In this document: positions 44,689 to 56,987 of the stretch, piece after piece | Layout of the letters: each line of letters begins with the position of its first letter | Position numbering within the stretch: position 1 is the stretch's first letter | NCBI GenBank assembly: GCA_018873245.2 | Contig: JAEMBT020000006.1 | Coordinates: 4,827,855 to 4,891,854 of the forward strand | Reading direction: 5' to 3' | DNA from: Archegozetes longisetosus | Lineage: Eukaryota > Arthropoda > Arachnida > Sarcoptiformes > Trhypochthoniidae | DNA: 64,000 nt | The notes under the pieces: generated by a model | Database searches by the model: none | The model's input: only the letters and a program-made list of their open reading frames with translations | Told to the model about the DNA's origin: nothing | Program-made: the position numbers and the translations under genes

Positions 44689-45266
44689 CTACAGGTGTAA
44701 ATTAAATATCTGATGGATTCATTTTTGAAATCATTTAATAAGTTTTAAAGATTTTTCTATGAGATTTATTATTCAAATAAAGGAATAGCAGCAAATTATG
44801 TGAAGATATGTTTGATATACCGACCATTACGCTGAAGAATATTTTTGAATCGTAATTGAAAATTGTTGATCACATCATTGAGCACATCATTTGAAATTGC
44901 ATTAGTTTCATCTTCGATTGGTTTTTCGAGTGCTTCCATTGTCTGAAGATCTTGAGGAAAATTCTTGTCCTTCAGATAGTCCCTAACCATCTGGATTATT
45001 TTCTATAGGAATATCTGAAGGATAAAGTTTTGGCTCAGGTCTTCAGACAGCCAAAGCACCCGAAAAAGTAATTAAAGATGAAATTATGCAATTTTCAATT
45101 ACGACTCAAAAATATCCTACAGCGTAGTGATCAGTATATCAAACATATCCTCACATAATTTGCTGCTATTCCTTTATTTGAATAATAAATCTCATAGAAA
45201 AATCTTTAAAACTTATTAAATGATTTCAAAAATAAATCCATCAGATATTTAATTTACACTCTGTAG
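44689..45266. mobile_element. long-TIR foldback element with Tc1-like remnant, 578 bp
   Basis: Arms of about 190 bp: the left begins CTACAGGTGTAAATT and the right, reversed, CTACAGAGTGTAAATT, with few differences along the arms. The minus strand of the left and central part (44796-44990) encodes L-Q-T-M-E-A-L and, near its end, V-L-N-D-V-I-N-N-F-Q-L-R-F-K with N-G-R-Y-I-K-H-I-F. That resembles the extreme C-terminus of Tc1-like transposases. No catalytic part remains. Confidence 0.65.
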
Positions 45267-45453
45267 CAAAAATGAAGAAATGTTTGAAAAGTATGAGAAA
45301 TTGTCGCGCACAAGTGGTTTAAAAAGTAATACATATATTATGAATGAAGTGTAATCAAATTTTAATTAATAAGACCATACAACTATAATACAATTGTAAA
45401 CTTACATTGAGTTATACTAGTTAAATGATATATTAGTGCTTAAATGCTCCATT

Positions 45454-46808
45454 TTAGGCAGCTTTCACGATAAAGTTTTTGGTGGTCAATTCGTCCAACT
45501 TATTAAAAGCTTCTGTTTGCACGACTGCTGTCAAATGGACTAAAGTATACCTAAAACAATATTCTTCTAGGCCTTTAGCCTCAAACTTGATGGCTGTTGC
45601 GTAAATCATTGCCACGTTTTCGATCGATATTCCATGTCTTATAAGGCGCTCACACTTTTGTTTTAGATCTACTTCACAGTAAGAATTGGCCAAATCAAGC
45701 AAACCAATTGCATCTTCGGGTGAAATGTACACTTCATCGGTATAGAGATATTGGAGGAAAGCATAATAGACTGGGAATGAGAATTGTGTCATCTGTTAAC
45801 AAATAATAATTGATTATAATATTGGAGTTGATAATAATAATTGATTAGAACTACTTCTAATTCAGTTTTTTCGCCCTCATCCCAATGCGACTGAAACATT
45901 GACCTGAAGTGCTCACATCTGACTCGAAGTATGGCTTTGTGCACGTGGATATACCTTCCGTCCACATTGAACTTAAGATCACTAGTTCTATGACCATCAA
46001 AAGCCTGTGAAAGGCTATAGAGAACTCGATTCAATGAACTTCTGTTGGTCTCCATCTGACCGCTGGAGTACCGAAACTGGCAAACACGTCATGTATTGAT
46101 TGGAATGGAGTTTCTAAATTGTGCACAAAAATATTTCTTAAATAACTGTAATAATTGCTTGGATATTAGTATTGACCAGTCGGTAAAGTGATTGACTGTC
46201 CTCTACATTGAACCCATATAAAGCATTTGTCATCTTGTGAAAGTGCAACTGAAATATGATTATAATGGGAGGCAGCGATCTTACGAATCTGCCGCAATTG
46301 GTTGCAATTTTGACTGGAGCGATTCGAATAGCTTTGCTTCCGGTCCCGAGATGTCGATAACTTTTTTTCCAATCAAATTTGAAGCTATCTGGATAGGAGT
46401 CGAGACTCAATTTGTCGAACCGTTTCCTAACTATCAATCAATTATTCATTGGTTATCAAATTTTTCGATCAATCGATTATGTAATTAAAGTCCTGATGGT
46501 ATCCGTTATGACCCCACGTGAAGATATCTCCAGAATCATTGAGAGCAATCACATGCGGACCACTTCCATACGCAAACTTATAAATCTTTTTTGCACAAGA
46601 CATCAACTCTTCTTGGCTCAAGACTACCAACAGTTTCGCCCAAACCCAAACATGAAGTACAGTTAGATCCCAAGGCGAAGACATCATCGTCTTTCGTTTC
46701 AATTAAGGCTTCATTTCCAGAACAGCCAAAGACACACACGATCCGTATGCTTGAGACAAATGATGGCTTCAACAGACTAAATATAAGCCACTTATCGATT
46801 GATGACAT
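45454..46808 (-). pseudogene. RCC1 and BTB domain protein (RCBTB1/2-like), missing central RCC1 repeats
   Basis: From 46808 the minus strand reads W-L-I-F-S-L-L-K-P, V-C-V-F-G-C-S-G-N-E-A-L and, after frameshifts, Y-G-S-G-P-H-V-I-A-L with W-G-H-N-G-Y: the first RCC1 repeat region. It then jumps to the last repeat (L-G-T-G-S-K, A-A-S-H-Y-N-H-I-S-V-A-L, Q-C-R-G-Q-S). The BTB domain follows in two exons (T-S-D-L-K-F-N-V-D-G-R-Y-I-H-V-H-K-A-I and F-L-Q-Y-L-Y-T-D-E-V) split by a clean 62-nt intron (45793-45854). About three of the central repeats are missing. RCBTB proteins are thought to act as substrate adaptors of cullin-3 ligases. The retained intron shows this is not a retrocopy. Confidence 0.8.
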
Positions 46809-48598
46809 GATTATGTGATCCCTTAATAGCAATTCATAACCTCTTCTGCTTTCTATCATTTGAGACAATGAAGATATGGATTGAATTGGGCCATCATCCA
46901 ATGGACTATCCCTTTTATGGCTTAAATCTCTATTTGAGGCACTTATTGATTCTCAAAAGTCTTGATCTTCAGTCACAGTTTCAGTGATATTACTAATAAT
47001 TTTATTGATATTTTTAGACTTTTATTGTTAATTTTTCTTTTCAATAGAAGTTTAATTTAATTTATTAATCGACAGCAAAACTAATTGTATTTTTATGTCT
47101 TGAGAGATATGGAGATTTCATTGAAAACGAATAATACAGAATAGGCTCGAGAATTCTTATCGGAATCTAATAATGGTTTGAATGTTCTCATCGAATTCTC
47201 ACATTCCATTTGGTTACTCAACAACAACAACAACAACAGCTCAAAGAACAATCCCATCAGCAGAACGGAAGCGCTGACAATCTTAATAGCAGTGAAGATA
47301 TCGATAATACGAACACAAGTTTGTTACGGTATGAATCGATTCATTATTAGTTTATTTTTATTGTTTTTAAGTTGTTTCAAAAGTAATTTTTGCATTTTTC
47401 ATATTTGTTTTTATTTTTTGTGTTAGAAATTGAATTTAGTTTTGTTAACAAGTCTGGAAGTATTTTTCCTCATTTTGCTGTTGCCATTGATATGAAATGT
47501 GAAAATTGTGTTATTTAAGAAGGAATTGGGCCGCAATCCTGATCTAAAAGTTAAAATGAAATTATTGCGAAGTTCTGATGACTTATTGTAAGTCAGTCAT
47601 AAATAATGTGATTCTCGCAATTTCTATCTCCAGTTACATAAAGTTCATTATTCAGACGACTTATAAAAAGGGAGATAACATAACAAATTTGATTGTAGTT
47701 TTTACTGCAGATATAATTGAAATTTACGGCCAACGAGTCTATTCCAAGCAAAATAACATTTGTTATGATGAAAAACAAAATTTAGTCATTACATTTGATT
47801 TTTCAATTCCTATCAAGTTATTCATTATTCATACAATACATAAACACGATATATTGATTGTTGTCACGACTTTATTATATATTTGAATTGAGCTCAGTGT
47901 CAAGCTATCAAAATCTTTAAAACTATCAAAAAGCTTTGAAACCTAACCCTAGCTTTTTAGGTCAATATTAGAGAGCCCACACTTTTTGACTTTGGGACAA
48001 CATTCTTAATATTTGTTCTTATGATTATATTTCTATCAAAAGACATCGATTTTCATGATTTATAACTGGAGTAAAGGTTCGTCAAGTTTATGATCATGTA
48101 AATAATAGATCGTATGACATTTCAAATAGTATTAGTTTATTCATAGGACCATAAAATTGAGTATTAATTTGAGAGTCAAACTAAACGTAATATTGATTGT
48201 GTGTCTGGTCTGATGTTTATATTGATATTGAACAGACAGTGAATAATATTGTTTGACTCAATGTATGTATTGGTTGATGTCTGAACTTATCTTTAATACT
48301 TGCCAATAACTGTTTCTGTAATGATATGATGAATCGAGCTTTATTTACATGAATGAGTTTTTGCAAGAAGTTTACTTAAAAAATTGATACTTGCATTTCA
48401 GTAAACACTTAACTGCTTTAAAAGAAAAGTTGATTAGTAATAGGCTATTACTTTGAGTTGATTTTGTTATCAAATCTATATTCTAAATGATAAAGTTTAT
48501 TTTAACTTACTTATCAAACTTTTCTACAAAAGCCGCATATTTTAAAGTTATCAAATATTTAGTTAAATTGTCTTCAAAATAACAAAATTTCATTGAGT

Positions 48599-50370
48599 TT
48601 ATACATTTAAATTGATGTGTTCATACAATCGTTTCTTAGATTTACATAATTCACAAGCTTTTAGATCTGAGTATAAACTTTTATAGAAATTTATATAATC
48701 AGGAAAATGAAAACAATTAATCAATTTATTGACATCATTAAGTTTTTCTGTAGTGATAGGCAATAATTTATCATATGCTAAATCAATTGATTTTAAACAT
48801 TGATATAATAAATCGACATTAAAATCTTTTTTGAATAACCTCATTGACAAAAATTTCGGCTCATTTAAAGTCAGAGATATTTCGCAATTTTTTGGTCTGA
48901 ATCTTATAATCCTGACATCTGAACAATATTCAGTTTGTCTTTAAGAATACTTTTGAAACATTTGCTGTAGTGATAAACTTTTGCTTTTGAGTTATTACCT
49001 GGTAGTAAATTATTAGTTAATGGAAAGTTCAAATAAACAATTTCGAATGGATTTTCATCATTAGAATTTTTATTATATTTATGTAATCATTAGAGGTATA
49101 GATTTTTTCAGTCTTTTTATATTTATTTTCAATTGAACCAAATGCTCGATCGCATGCGAGTCTACTATGGCCTACAATAGGGTAGTATATGATTGTCGTT
49201 GAATAGTCCACTTTCAAATAAAGTTTGAAAGTAACACCATAAAAATCCGTTTTTTTTTGTCCAAAACAGTTATCACAAAACATATGCAACATTTTTTCTT
49301 CAGATTTAGTCAAATTTTTAAAATAGAAATCTATTGAAGAAATTACTTCATTAACCCCTTTCATAGCAAAGTTTTGTGCGTATGCAAACATAGTTGCCCT
49401 AAAGGTTTTTTCATTATAGATACAGAAATTTTGAATTGATATCTTACGTAAATAATACTCAATATTAGTTTTAGTATCAGGCAATTAGTAATTTTTTTGA
49501 TAGTCAAAGCATAAAATTGATTTTGCTCCATCATTTTTCAAGTTTAACTTCAATTCATCTAGCTTCTTCTTCATAAAAGCTATCAACCTCCAAAAGATGA
49601 AAATTTGTTCTGTCTTTTAATGAGCTAGCTTGTTCTGAATCATTCGATTGAGATAAAGCTCTGATTTGACAGTCAAAAACATCACAATTCGAGCAAACAT
49701 CAATTTTTAGAGGTCTAACCGAAATATCGTACTCATTAAAGACTTTCAAAAACTTTTGATAATTTATAGTATTCTGTTGTACCTTTAAAAAATCTCCTAA
49801 ATAATGATGCATAAAAATACTATTTAGATCTATACCTAGTATTATGTCTGCCTTTGTCATCCTCATTGAAATTTCTATTAATTTGAATTTTTTTCTCATC
49901 TCAGACTTTTTGAGTCCTATAAAATTAATAAATGCTTTCTGACAATTTTTTCCCCAACCTTTCTGTTATTTATTAGTGGTGAAACTTCTAAAAAATAGTC
50001 AAGCTTCTGATATTTATGTTGCACAGATTGATTTTTAGGCAAAACAAGTTCTAAATGATAAAAACTCCATAATTTAATTATTTAAAATAGTTTGAACTTA
50101 GTTTTGAAATGTTTGTTCAATTTTTAAAATGAACTGGTATATTCTAAAATATCGATAACAAAATAGTCGATATGAATATCTTTTAAACGAGAATATTGTT
50201 GGGAATGGCTTTTGAGTGAATAATATTGATTGAATGCAAATCTGATTTGTTCGTCAGTAAACCTTGAATAGCATTTGCATTGAAAAGTGAAACAAGGATT
50301 TTTCGAGCTCACAATCTTTTTGGTATAATGAGCTTCATGTTCTTCACCACTTATTATAGCTTTTTAAATT
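48599..50370 (-). pseudogene. DUF7869-like transposon-derived protein, degraded
   Basis: Pieces in minus-strand order are C-K-C-Y-S-R-F-T-D-E-Q-I-R-F-A-F (50250), V-C-S-N-C-D-V-F (49700), N-F-C-I-Y-N then F-A-Y-A-Q-N-F (49430-49370), F-C-D-N-C-F-G-Q (49260), and G-H-S-R-L-A-C-D-R-A-F-G-S-I-E (49150). This order and these motifs match a family of large arthropod proteins (DUF7869 in my recollection) that multiply like DNA transposons and carry an RNase-H-like D-N-C-x-G-Q block. Several stops and frameshifts break it. It lies in the DNA that separates the two parts of the formin copy. I could not fix its ends. Confidence 0.55.
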
Positions 50371-51805
50371 TGAACGCGTCTATAAACATTTAATTTGACT
50401 TGCTTTTTCTTTGTGCTTTGATCCATACTTTCAAAAATATTTACTATTTCTTCTAATATTTATATAAATCATTTGACCTGAAGTTCATAATTAATTTAGT
50501 GTTAGTTTAAAAGTTTCAGTTCAGCCTATGGTTAGTAGATTTATAATCATTTCTGATAAGTGACTCAACACGTTTTTAGAAATATTTCGAATAAATATTA
50601 TTCAAGTAAACTTGTTGCAAAAACTCATTCATATGATTTTTTATATGACCTCCTGTTTTCTAAATGCAAATCTCTTTACGCCGAGTATCTTTTGGCAAAT
50701 CAGTATTGCATTATGACCCAAATACTTATTCATTCTTATTTGTTTAATCTAATCATTTATTTATTTTTGCTTTTCTCCCAAATCAAAATTAGAGTAATTT
50801 GATTAAAGTCCACAAACTGTTTGACATTTAGCAATAAAACAGTATCGAAATGATAGTCCTTTAGATTTTGCTTATTATACCGATTGGATCGTTTCTCTCT
50901 TTCAGCTCAAAAATGTTGTTTGTGCTGCCACTTATGATGAGATCCTCAATTTTGTGCTCAACTTTAGATTTATTTGTTTGTGCACCAGAAAAGCTCACAT
51001 ACTAGTATAGTACAGTTAATTCCATATGTCATAGAAAGCAGATTTTCAGATGTTTAATATACTATCCATTCTGAAATGACTATAAAATTGAACCCTGACT
51101 GCAATTTATTTCATCAAATTTTTGCTGCACATGGCTATGAAACTTTATAAAATAGATTTAATAGTCACGAAAAAATTGAATTCAATTGTTTGACTGAAAC
51201 GATTTAACAAACACCAGATTAATATTCGTTATTGTCAATTGAGAGAAATCAATTTACATAATTGATTAGAGCCTGTGAAGACATGAGAGTGAGTTTAGCT
51301 TTACTCGAATCATTTGAAATACCGAAATACAGAAAAGTTGTTGCGCACATTGTTTTTATTGTGAACAATATGAAGTTATACAAAATGTGTACATTTAGTC
51401 AGTTTTTGAGCAAACATTAATCATAAGACAAACTTTGAGACGAAAGGACTTAATTGTTTAAAGCCGTTTATACCCTTATTGAACAATTGTGATGGTTGTT
51501 CAAATATCATTATTCCTGCTGAACAAACATTAGATTGTTTTGAGCTTAAAGTGCTATCTTAAGAAACTTTACAAGATTTAGAGCTTTCAATTTTCAGTAC
51601 ATAATATGTTACGAATTACAATCTAAAATATTTGCCGGCATAATCTCTTAATACTAACTAAACTGATTTGAACTTGATGCAAATTTAATTCTTTTCAAAT
51701 ATGACAGTCCTTATAATAAATCTATTTTTGACTCAAAGGCTTATTTAGTAGTTTTTGCTTTAATCCTTTTTCTTAACTCAACTTAAGCCTGATTTCTGTC
51801 TAATG
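50371..51805. other. gene-free stretch inside the formin interruption
   Basis: AT-rich, without recognisable gene. It could be intron of the original formin or the remainder of the inserted elements. Confidence 0.35.
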
Positions 51806-52511
51806 CAAGTTCGGGATACGTAATAACCGATTTCAAAAATATGAAAATGGCATAAATAACGTTTATATGATGTTCGAAAAGGCATATAAAAAGGCTGACC
51901 GCTAAACACTTACAAGCTATGACCACTCAAAAAGTGATTTCCTGTGGCTTATTACTATTCATTCCTATGTATTTTGCCATCAAATATGTACTCTAATTCG
52001 GTTAAATTACTCAACGGATGGCGAAAACATAATAAGGAAAAATTCCAAATCATATTGAACAAAAAGAGATAATTTCAAATTTCATATTTAAAAGTAAGTT
52101 TCTATGTATCAATAGTTCCAATTTGTATTTATGTCTCTAAAATGCATTGAATTTCTAAAGAAAACTTTAAGACATGATAAATATGAAAAATTAGAACTGT
52201 TGATGTGTAGAAACTTACTTTTAAATATGAAATTTGAGATTGTCTTTTTTGTTCAAAATAACTAAAATTTTTCCTTATTAACAATATTATTGCCATCCGT
52301 TGAGTAATTTGACTGAATTAGAGTACATATTTGACAAACAAAATATATGGCAATCAAAAGTAATAAACCACAGGAAATCACTTTTGAGTGATGATAACTT
52401 GTAATTGTTTAGCGGTCAGCTCTTTTTATATGCCTTTTCGAACATCATATCACATGTTATTTATACCATTTTCATATTTTTCAAATCGGTTATTACATAG
52501 TCCCGAACTTG
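51806..52511. repeat. 706-bp imperfect palindrome (foldback)
   Basis: CAAGTTCGGGA at 51806 is mirrored at 52501-52511, and nearly the whole length between pairs as two arms of about 320 bp around a loop of about 60 bp. The arms share ATATGATGTTCGAAAAGGCA and a TATATAAAAAG box. Differences are single bases and small indels. No coding frame. Confidence 0.8.
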
Positions 52512-53682
52512 TCTCATAAGTTATCTTATCCTTTACTTCTATAAAATCAATTTTTAGAACATTAGCCTTATACCGATTTCGTAACTTTATTGTTGCAAAT
52601 GACCCTTAGTTACGATATTTCGAAATGAGTGCCTCAATTTTAAAATAAGGAAAATCATTGTTATTTATAACAGTACATTTCAGTCTAAAACTCCTTCTTT
52701 TATGAGCACTTAATTACTTGTGGTTTGAATTGAATTATCGATTGACAAACAATAACTAATAGAAAAATTGCACTTATAGGCGACCATCACTTTTATTCTC
52801 TCGCCAACACTCGACTAAACTAAAATTGGGACAAGTGGGAGATGATGTTCATGTCTGCATAATGTGTATGAGCCATTATGAACAATAAGTTTGGCTTCAA
52901 TTTAGTGATGGAACACAACAATGCCATCAATTGCATAGCTTTAAGTCTTAATCATCAAAGTCTTCGAACGAAATCACTAGTTTTGGAACTATTGGCTGCA
53001 ATATGTCTGGTCAAAGGGGGGCATCAAATCATTCTCAATGCTTTTGATAACTTCAAAGATGTCTGCAATGAAAACAATCGCTTTCAGACTCTTATGCATT
53101 ATTTTATCAATTATGACAATTTTAACATTGATTTTATGGTTGCCTGCATGCAATTCATTAACATTATTGTCCATTCGGTTGAAGACATGAACTTTAGAGT
53201 TCATCTTCAGTACGAGTTCACACAATTAGGTCTCGACGACTATTTAGAGAATAAATTACGTAATACAGAATCGGAAGACCTGCAGGTCCAAATTCAGGCA
53301 TATCTTGACAATGTGTTTGATGTCGGGGCTCTTATGGAAGATGCAGAACAGAAAAACGCTGCTCTCGAACATGCCCAACAAATAGCACAACAATTATCGC
53401 ACGCGCACGAAGTCGAACACGACTGGGAGAGCAGATATGAACAACTTGAACACTCTCTTAATGAGATATGTCAAGAAATAGACGAACTTCTGTCAGAAAA
53501 ACATAGATTAGAGGAAGAGCTGAATAACATAAAGCGAACGATTTGTGCGCGTGAAGAAGAATCCAGAAGAAGACAATCGTTACTCGAGTCTAAAATACAA
53601 GAGTTAGAACAAAATTCTGGTCCAGTTTCGATGGGCGATAAGAATAAAGTGCAACAAATACCGCCTCTTCTCCTATATCTCC

Positions 53683-53830
53683 ACCACCACCTCCTCCTCC
53701 ACCTCCACCTCCACCTCCACCTCCACCTCCACCTCCAGTTGCAACACAAGCCAGTTCATTACCCCACCCCCACCACCTCCGCCACCAGTTGGTGCATCAA
53801 TACCTCCTCCACCACCCCCTCCTTTAGGAG
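53683..53830 (+). repeat. CCA/CCT proline-codon repeat (formin FH1)
   Basis: A run of CCTCCA-type hexamers codes for polyproline in the formin frame, then, after a shift, P-P-P-P-P-P-V-G-A and [13 protein letters not shown]1 polyproline binds profilin in working formins. In other frames it gives His-Leu or Trp-Arg runs, which are artefacts. Confidence 0.8.
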
Positions 53831-55564
53831 GTGGTTCTCACGACATGTTGACACTTAAGAAGACGTATACTACTAAATATAAATTGCCTACACTTAATTG
53901 GGTACCACTTAAGCCGAACCAAGTTAAGGGAACCGTTTTCAATGAGTTTCATAATGAAGACAAGATTTTAAAGTAGATTTCGATGACTTTGAGGAACAGT
54001 TCAAATTAGGCACAAAGCCGGAACTAACGCGCAACAATTCTGTATCAACATTGAATGCATCGAAACGGTTTAAAATGCCAGAAAAAGTGTCGCTTTTAGA
54101 GCACAATAGGTTGAGAAATATGGCCATCTCTATGAGAAAAATAGATATCGACACCGAGACTGTGGTGCGCGCCATCAACTCATTTGATACCAACTGTTTA
54201 ACTGGTGATTATCTCGAAGTACTTCTGAGAATGATTCCGAACCCAGAAGAAGTGAAAGCATATCGAGAATACGAGCGGTCGTGTCGTTCATTAGACGAAA
54301 TGAATGAAGTCGATAAGTTCCTGTTTCATATATCAAAAATTGAAAGACTTGAGCAAAATCCGAAAATTATGTTCTATATGACAAATTTAGTCCAATCGCA
54401 TGAAACCCCTGCCGATAGCATCATAGGTCAGTGTCGGTCACGTATAGCCACCATTACCGAAGCCGCCCGAATGCTTAGAAAGTCTCAAGGAATTCGTACG
54501 ATTTTAGAATATATTCTAGTTTTCGGTAATTATTTGAATTGTTCGACACGCACTTTAGCCACAGCGCCCGCCTACGGCTTCAAATTAACGACCTTAGACC
54601 TGATAAGTGAAACGAAATCGAGTCGATCGATCACGATCTGTGTTGCATTATGTGGTCGATGTTATTGTCAATAGTATAGAAAATAATGGGCCAAAACCTA
54701 CTAGACGTGCATTTATAACACTTGCCGGAAGAAGTTGTGGACATCCATCTGGAGGCGATACCATAGAAAACATCAAAATGCCATTTGATCTGGAGAAGCT
54801 GTTGAATATTGTCGAACGATCGACCGTTGTTTCGATGGAAACTTGTGTTCTCGAAGTCGTCGATTTAGAAAAGGAATGGAATTGTGTAAAAGTGAACTAC
54901 AATTAAGAAATTCTAGCGGTTTAGCCAATAATCAGGCCACTCAACACTTGAGACAATTTATTTCTACCAAATCACCTGAACTTCAATCACTTCGAGAAGA
55001 TCTAAAGAGAGCTCAACACGAATATAATGAGTGCGTCGAATATTTCGGAGAAAGTACTAAATTCATGGAATCTTCGAATCAACTCTTTGGAACTTTTGCG
55101 CGATTTTTCAAGAATTTCAAGCAATGCCAACACGACAACTACACCATTCAGAGGAAGAAGTTTGAAGAAGAACTCAGACAACAAATACTTGAGAAGCAAC
55201 ACAAGTCTCCTGAAAAGGAGTCCGAGAATGAAATCAAAGTGAAAGAAAAACGTTTACTGAAACAGGACGAAGTCTATAATGGAGCACTTGAAGACATATT
55301 ACTCAGTATTTATTCATTATTAGATATCTGGTCGATAAAGTGAGGCATTTTTTCAAATTTCAACTGCAGATTATAATCGGCCAAAACCATGACATTCATT
55401 TATATGTAATTGACCGCAACTCATAGTCACAATTCATGTATTTGTAGATTATATATATTTGAAATAATGATCTGTATTTTCAAATTATATCGCATTTTAA
55501 TACAGCTTTTCTCACTCTTCAATCAGAAAATGCTTTTAATCTATTTCTAACAATTTATTTATTA

Positions 55565-56857
55565 GGTGAACAATAAAGTTTCCGGCCTAAGTACATTTAA
55601 TTGAATTATATTGAATTTTTTTACATAATAATCAAAAGTAATCTCCTTGTGCACGAATGCACCGCTTCATTCGATCCTGCCACTTCTCATATACCCGACG
55701 CCACTCTTCAGAAGGAATGCTATCGAAAAATTGATTCACAGTCAGGTCAAGCTCTTCTTCAGTGTTAAAGCGGCGCCCCCTTAAATGCTTTTTCAAATTC
55801 TTAAAAAGCCAAAAGTCACAGGGGGCCAGGTCTGGGCTGTAGGGTGGATGGGGCATTACTTGCACATCCATTTGATCCAAATATTGCTTCGTAAGTGAAG
55901 CTGAGTGTGGCCGGGCGTTATCATGGTGTAGAATGATGCGATTAATACCAGACTTTGGCCGCTTTTCTCTAATGGCATCGAAGACTTGGGGCAGACATTT
56001 AGTGGCATACCAGTCCGCGGTGACATTTTCTTGTTTGCCCAGCTTCACACTTTTGACCAAACCGGTTGACCGGAAAAAGACTGCATACATAAACTTTCTG
56101 GCGTGAAGCTCTTGTAGGGGCATTTTCGGGACTTCTTCGTCTTCAATTACCTATAACTTGGCCTCCTTTGATGACAGATTTTCAAATAAATAGACCCAGG
56201 TCTCATCACCTGTCACCAATCGATTTATGATGTTTGGACCCTCCAATTCGAACATCTTCAGGTTCTCTCTGCACATTTCCAAACGTTTGTCCATTTGCTC
56301 ATCAGTTAACGAATGTGGTACCCATTGGACACAAAGATATCTTGCGCAGAGATTATTGTGCATAATTTTACGAACAGTCTCTCTCTCGATATCTTCAATA
56401 TCTCTGCCATTTGTACTAATGTGATTCGAGGGTCTATCTTGATCAGTTCTTTAATGGCAGACACATTCACATCGGTAGTGGCCTCCGCTGGACGGCCCGA
56501 ACGCAGGGCGTCATCAAGACATGTTCGGCCGAACCTAAAATCTTGAAACCAACTTTTAACTGTTGTATACGAAACAGTATTTGTCCCCAAAACTGAATTG
56601 ATCTCTTCGTGAGTGTCTTTGGCCGTCATTTTCCTCTTGAAACAATACGCAATTAATGCCCGAATATCTCGGGTATTGAACTGAATTGAATTTTCAGACA
56701 TAACTGTTATTTAAACGTTCAATGCTTGTAAACAACTAGTCATAAGAACATGAAATTTTAACCGAGAGTCTTATATATATGCAGTTACAATAATATACTA
56801 AAAGAATTATTTTATTATAATTAGAAATACCTTAGGCCGGAAACTTTATTGTTCACC
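55565..56857 (-). mobile_element. mariner element, 1293 bp, near-complete
   Basis: The termini GGTGAACAATAAAGTTTCCG and their exact mirror at the right end are flanked by TA on both sides. The length is that of a full mariner. It lies between the formin copy and the BBS7 N-terminal fragment. It is a different mariner from the one at 3391, which has other ends and another protein. Confidence 0.9.
55632..56701 (-). pseudogene. mariner transposase (DD34D), one frameshift and one stop
   Basis: The protein of about 350 residues begins M-S-E-N-S-I-Q-F. The HTH part runs to D-P-R-I-T-L-V-Q-M-A-E-I-L, then a one-base shift in a GAGAGAGA run near 56383 continues as R-K-I-M-H-N-N-L. Next come W-V-P-H-S-L and G-D-E-T-W. 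A TAG at 56151 interrupts before E-D-E-E-V-P-K-M-P. The remainder is open: H-H-D-N-A-R-P-H and S-P-D-L-A-P-C-D-F-W, with 34 residues between the catalytic aspartates. All three catalytic acids are present. It is inactive as read but only two lesions away from open. Confidence 0.85.
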
Positions 56858-56987
56858 TAATATTTCAAACCAACTTGATTATTAATAATAAAAGAGAGAC
56901 GTTTCCATAGATACTGTTCATTGATTTAATTGATAACAAAAAGTTGACAAAACATTACTTGTGGTATACTTTGGCTGAAGTATAGCA

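Larger units (their letters stand above)
47097..55345 (+). pseudogene. formin of the FRL/FMNL type, broken and interrupted by a ~5.4-kb insertion
   Basis: An N-terminal piece (47097-47330) reads V-L-R-D-M-E-I-S-L-K-T-N-N-T-E, stop, A-R-E-F-L-S-E-S-N-N-G-L-N-V-L-I-E-F: the GBD/FH3 of FMNL formins with the invariant Trp changed to TAG, then a frameshift into a poly-Gln tract. After about 5.4 kb of unrelated DNA it resumes at about 52795 ([28 protein letters not shown]), then a coiled coil (53340-53640), a proline-rich FH1 (53680-53830) and FH2 (from L-P-T-L-N-W-V at 53880 to about 55300). Frame changes occur near 52880, 53660, 53740, 53970, 54620 and 54870. FH2 normally nucleates unbranched actin filaments. 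This copy cannot make the protein. Confidence 0.85.

Noticed and set aside
47178..47426. Asn-rich 82-codon frame
   Set aside because: Its beginning belongs to the formin fragment; the Asn run is a shifted reading of CAA repeats that code for Gln in the formin frame.
53471..53749. Trp/Arg-rich minus-strand frame and the His/Leu-rich plus-strand tail of the formin frame
   Set aside because: Both are out-of-frame readings of the CCA/CCT proline-codon repeat.
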